Origin: JAPLFM01 sp964650885
Lineage (GTDB): Bacteria > Bacteroidota > Ignavibacteria > Kapaibacteriales > UBA2268
Assembly (NCBI GenBank): GCA_964650885.1
Contig: CAZYXG010000005.1
Location: 21,850-85,849 of the forward strand
Direction: 5' to 3'
DNA length: 64,000 nt
This document shows positions 63,088 to 64,000 of this stretch, one piece after another. Below the pieces are notes generated by a model that had not been told where the DNA came from, did no database searches, and was given only the letters and a program-made list of their open reading frames with translations. A program made the translations under genes and the position numbers. Each line of letters starts with the position of its first letter. Positions within the stretch are counted from its first letter, which is position 1.

Positions 63088-63119
63088 AAAGGTCAGGGGT
63101 TTAAACTTGCCTGACCTTT
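63088..63119 (-). terminator. Terminator of the E2 gene
   Basis: AAAGGTCAGG (63088-63097) pairs perfectly with CCTGACCTTT (63110-63119) across a 12-base loop. On the minus strand it is followed by TTTTTTTATT, the right polarity for ending the E2 gene, whose stop is 23 bases upstream. Confidence 0.8.
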
Positions 63120-63142
63120 ATGTATTTTTTGTTGTAAACTAA

Positions 63143-64000
63143 TTACCAAGAAATAGTTTCAGCGTTCATTGCTTCCAATGCTTTAGTTACAGCTTGTAAG
63201 TATTGTCCACCTAATTGTCCGTCCACAACTCTATGATCGTGTGTGATAGAGATATAAACCATATCTCGAACCATCACAATCCATTCGCCGTTTACTTCAC
63301 GAGCAACTGGGCGTTTTTGGATAGCACCAATACCAAAGATACCAACTTGCGGTTGATTGATAATTGGAGTACCAAATAATGTTCCGAATGTACCAACGTT
63401 AGTAACTGTGAATGTACCACCTTGAATATCATCTGGATTTAATTGTTTGTTTCTAGCACGGGTTGACAAATCATAAACTCCACGAGCAAGACCAGTTACA
63501 GTCAAAGCGTCAGCAGATTTAATAACAGGCACAATTAAATTACCATCAGCCAATGCAGTAGCAAAGCTAAGGTTAATTCGTTTGTGGCGGATAATATTTT
63601 TGCCATCAACAGATACATTCATTAATGGAAATTGTTTCAATCCCTCCACTACAGCTTTCAAGAAGAAAGGAGTAAAAGTAAGTTTGAATCCTTCGTTTTG
63701 CTCAAATCCAGCTTTGTTTTTATCTCTCATTCTAACGATATTTGTAACATCAGCTTCGCCTACAGTTGTAACGTGAGGTGAAGTGTGAACTGAATCAACC
63801 ATATTTTGAGCAATAATTTGTCTCATTCTGCTCATTGGTATAACTTCTGTGAAATCGCCACCGCCAGAATAAGTAGTAGTTTGTTTAGTTGGAGCTGAAG
63901 CAACAACTGGAGCTTGTGTAGTAACTACAGCTGGTGTAGATTGAGAAACTACTGGTGCAGACGCCACTACTGGTGCAGATGCTTGAGCTACTGGTGCAGA
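63143..64000 (-). CDS. 2-oxoacid dehydrogenase E2 (dihydrolipoamide acyltransferase), 5' truncated
   Basis: The reading frame is open to the right edge, so the lipoyl and E3/E1-binding domains lie outside the window. The visible 285 codons begin with an Ala/Pro/Val-rich flexible linker (APVVASAPVVSQ) and continue into the catalytic domain: IPMSRMRQIIAQNM, the FTPFFLKAVVEGL helix, GTFTVTNVGTFGTLFGTPIINQP and the active-site HDHRVVDGQLGG near the C-terminus. The protein transfers an acyl group from lipoamide to CoA. Pyruvate, 2-oxoglutarate and branched-chain complexes cannot be told apart from this part, though TNVGTFG-FGTPI and the linker style favour a branched-chain/pyruvate type. It ends with a strong terminator. 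Confidence 0.9.
   Translation of the reverse strand, partial: SAPVAQASAPVVASAPVVSQSTPAVVTTQAPVVASAPTKQTTTYSGGGDFTEVIPMSRMRQIIAQNMVDSVHTSPHVTTVGEADVTNIVRMRDKNKAGFEQNEGFKLTFTPFFLKAVVEGLKQFPLMNVSVDGKNIIRHKRINLSFATALADGNLIVPVIKSADALTVTGLARGVYDLSTRARNKQLNPDDIQGGTFTVTNVGTFGTLFGTPIINQPQVGIFGIGAIQKRPVAREVNGEWIVMVRDMVYISITHDHRVVDGQLGGQYLQAVTKALEAMNAETISW

Overview
The window is an AT-rich (by eye about one third G+C) stretch of chromosome from a member of the Bacteroidota/Chlorobi (FCB) group. The lineage evidence is a type IX secretion (T9SS) C-terminal sorting domain, menaquinone biosynthesis (MenA), a YbeY with Asp as the third metal ligand, promoter-like TTG-N19-TAnnTTTG elements, and OmpA proteins with two OmpA-like domains. 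A Kapabacteria- or Ignavibacteria-like lineage would fit, but that placement is inference. Two runs of exactly 100 N (20523-20622, 37974-38073) show a scaffolded draft assembly. There is no rRNA, no CRISPR array and no intact transposon; one tRNA-Arg(CCU) gene lies at 14654-14727.

Layout. 1-5.2 kb: the 3' end of a T9SS-exported Ig-like protein, then a tightly overlapping run of a sugar-nucleotide epimerase, a Na+/solute symporter, a CDP-alcohol phosphatidyltransferase and a small membrane protein. 5.2-10.7 kb (minus): recJ, a Dna2-like nuclease-helicase and ruvC form a compact recombination-repair operon with a good promoter candidate. 10.9-14.6 kb: rsgA, a hypothetical gene, ybeY, a smg/DUF494 gene and a SpoIIE-type phosphatase. 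14.6-16.0 kb: tRNA-Arg and a broken lipoprotein gene. 16.2-21.7 kb: yqeY-mutS2, a baeRF-type protein, a gap and menA. 21.8-27.1 kb: a double-OmpA-domain porin-like protein, divergent from a giant exported Asp-box propeller protein. 27.1-31.9 kb: valS, nuoF, nadD.

31.9-33.4 kb is a small decaying accessory island (TIR-domain remnant, PIN-domain toxin-like gene, frameshifted GNAT acetyltransferase). 33.6-38.4 kb: ferritin, a sigma-54-type activator without a receiver domain, a UvrD-like helicase with an unusual C-terminal HTH-like tail, and a broken TlpA-like gene spanning the second gap. 38.4-42.9 kb (minus): nuoGHI, rimM and dtd. 43-46.8 kb: a hypothetical gene, panD, a GlmU-type uridylyltransferase, methylmalonyl-CoA epimerase, a DUF3052-like protein and gpmA.

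46.8-51.3 kb is a notable cluster. Two TldD/PmbA-family proteins with signal peptides, one with HExxxH and one with all three motif residues replaced, flank two small membrane proteins with PH-like domains. It looks like an exported version of the TldD/TldE pair. 51.3-55.8 kb: wzz-like, wzy-like and mrdA (PBP2) genes, linking surface polysaccharide and peptidoglycan synthesis. 55.9-58.8 kb: a 949-residue lipoprotein built from eight tandem cysteine-rich repeats of about 91 residues. 58.9-64 kb: der, a FieF-like cation efflux pump, a secreted hypothetical, a LolC/E-like permease, and the 3' part of a 2-oxoacid dehydrogenase E2 gene running off the right edge.

Overall this is a housekeeping-rich chromosome segment with three broken genes, two of them disrupted within signal-peptide coding. 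The least familiar elements are the cysteine-repeat lipoprotein, the exported TldD/E-like cluster, and the helicase with the HTH-like tail.
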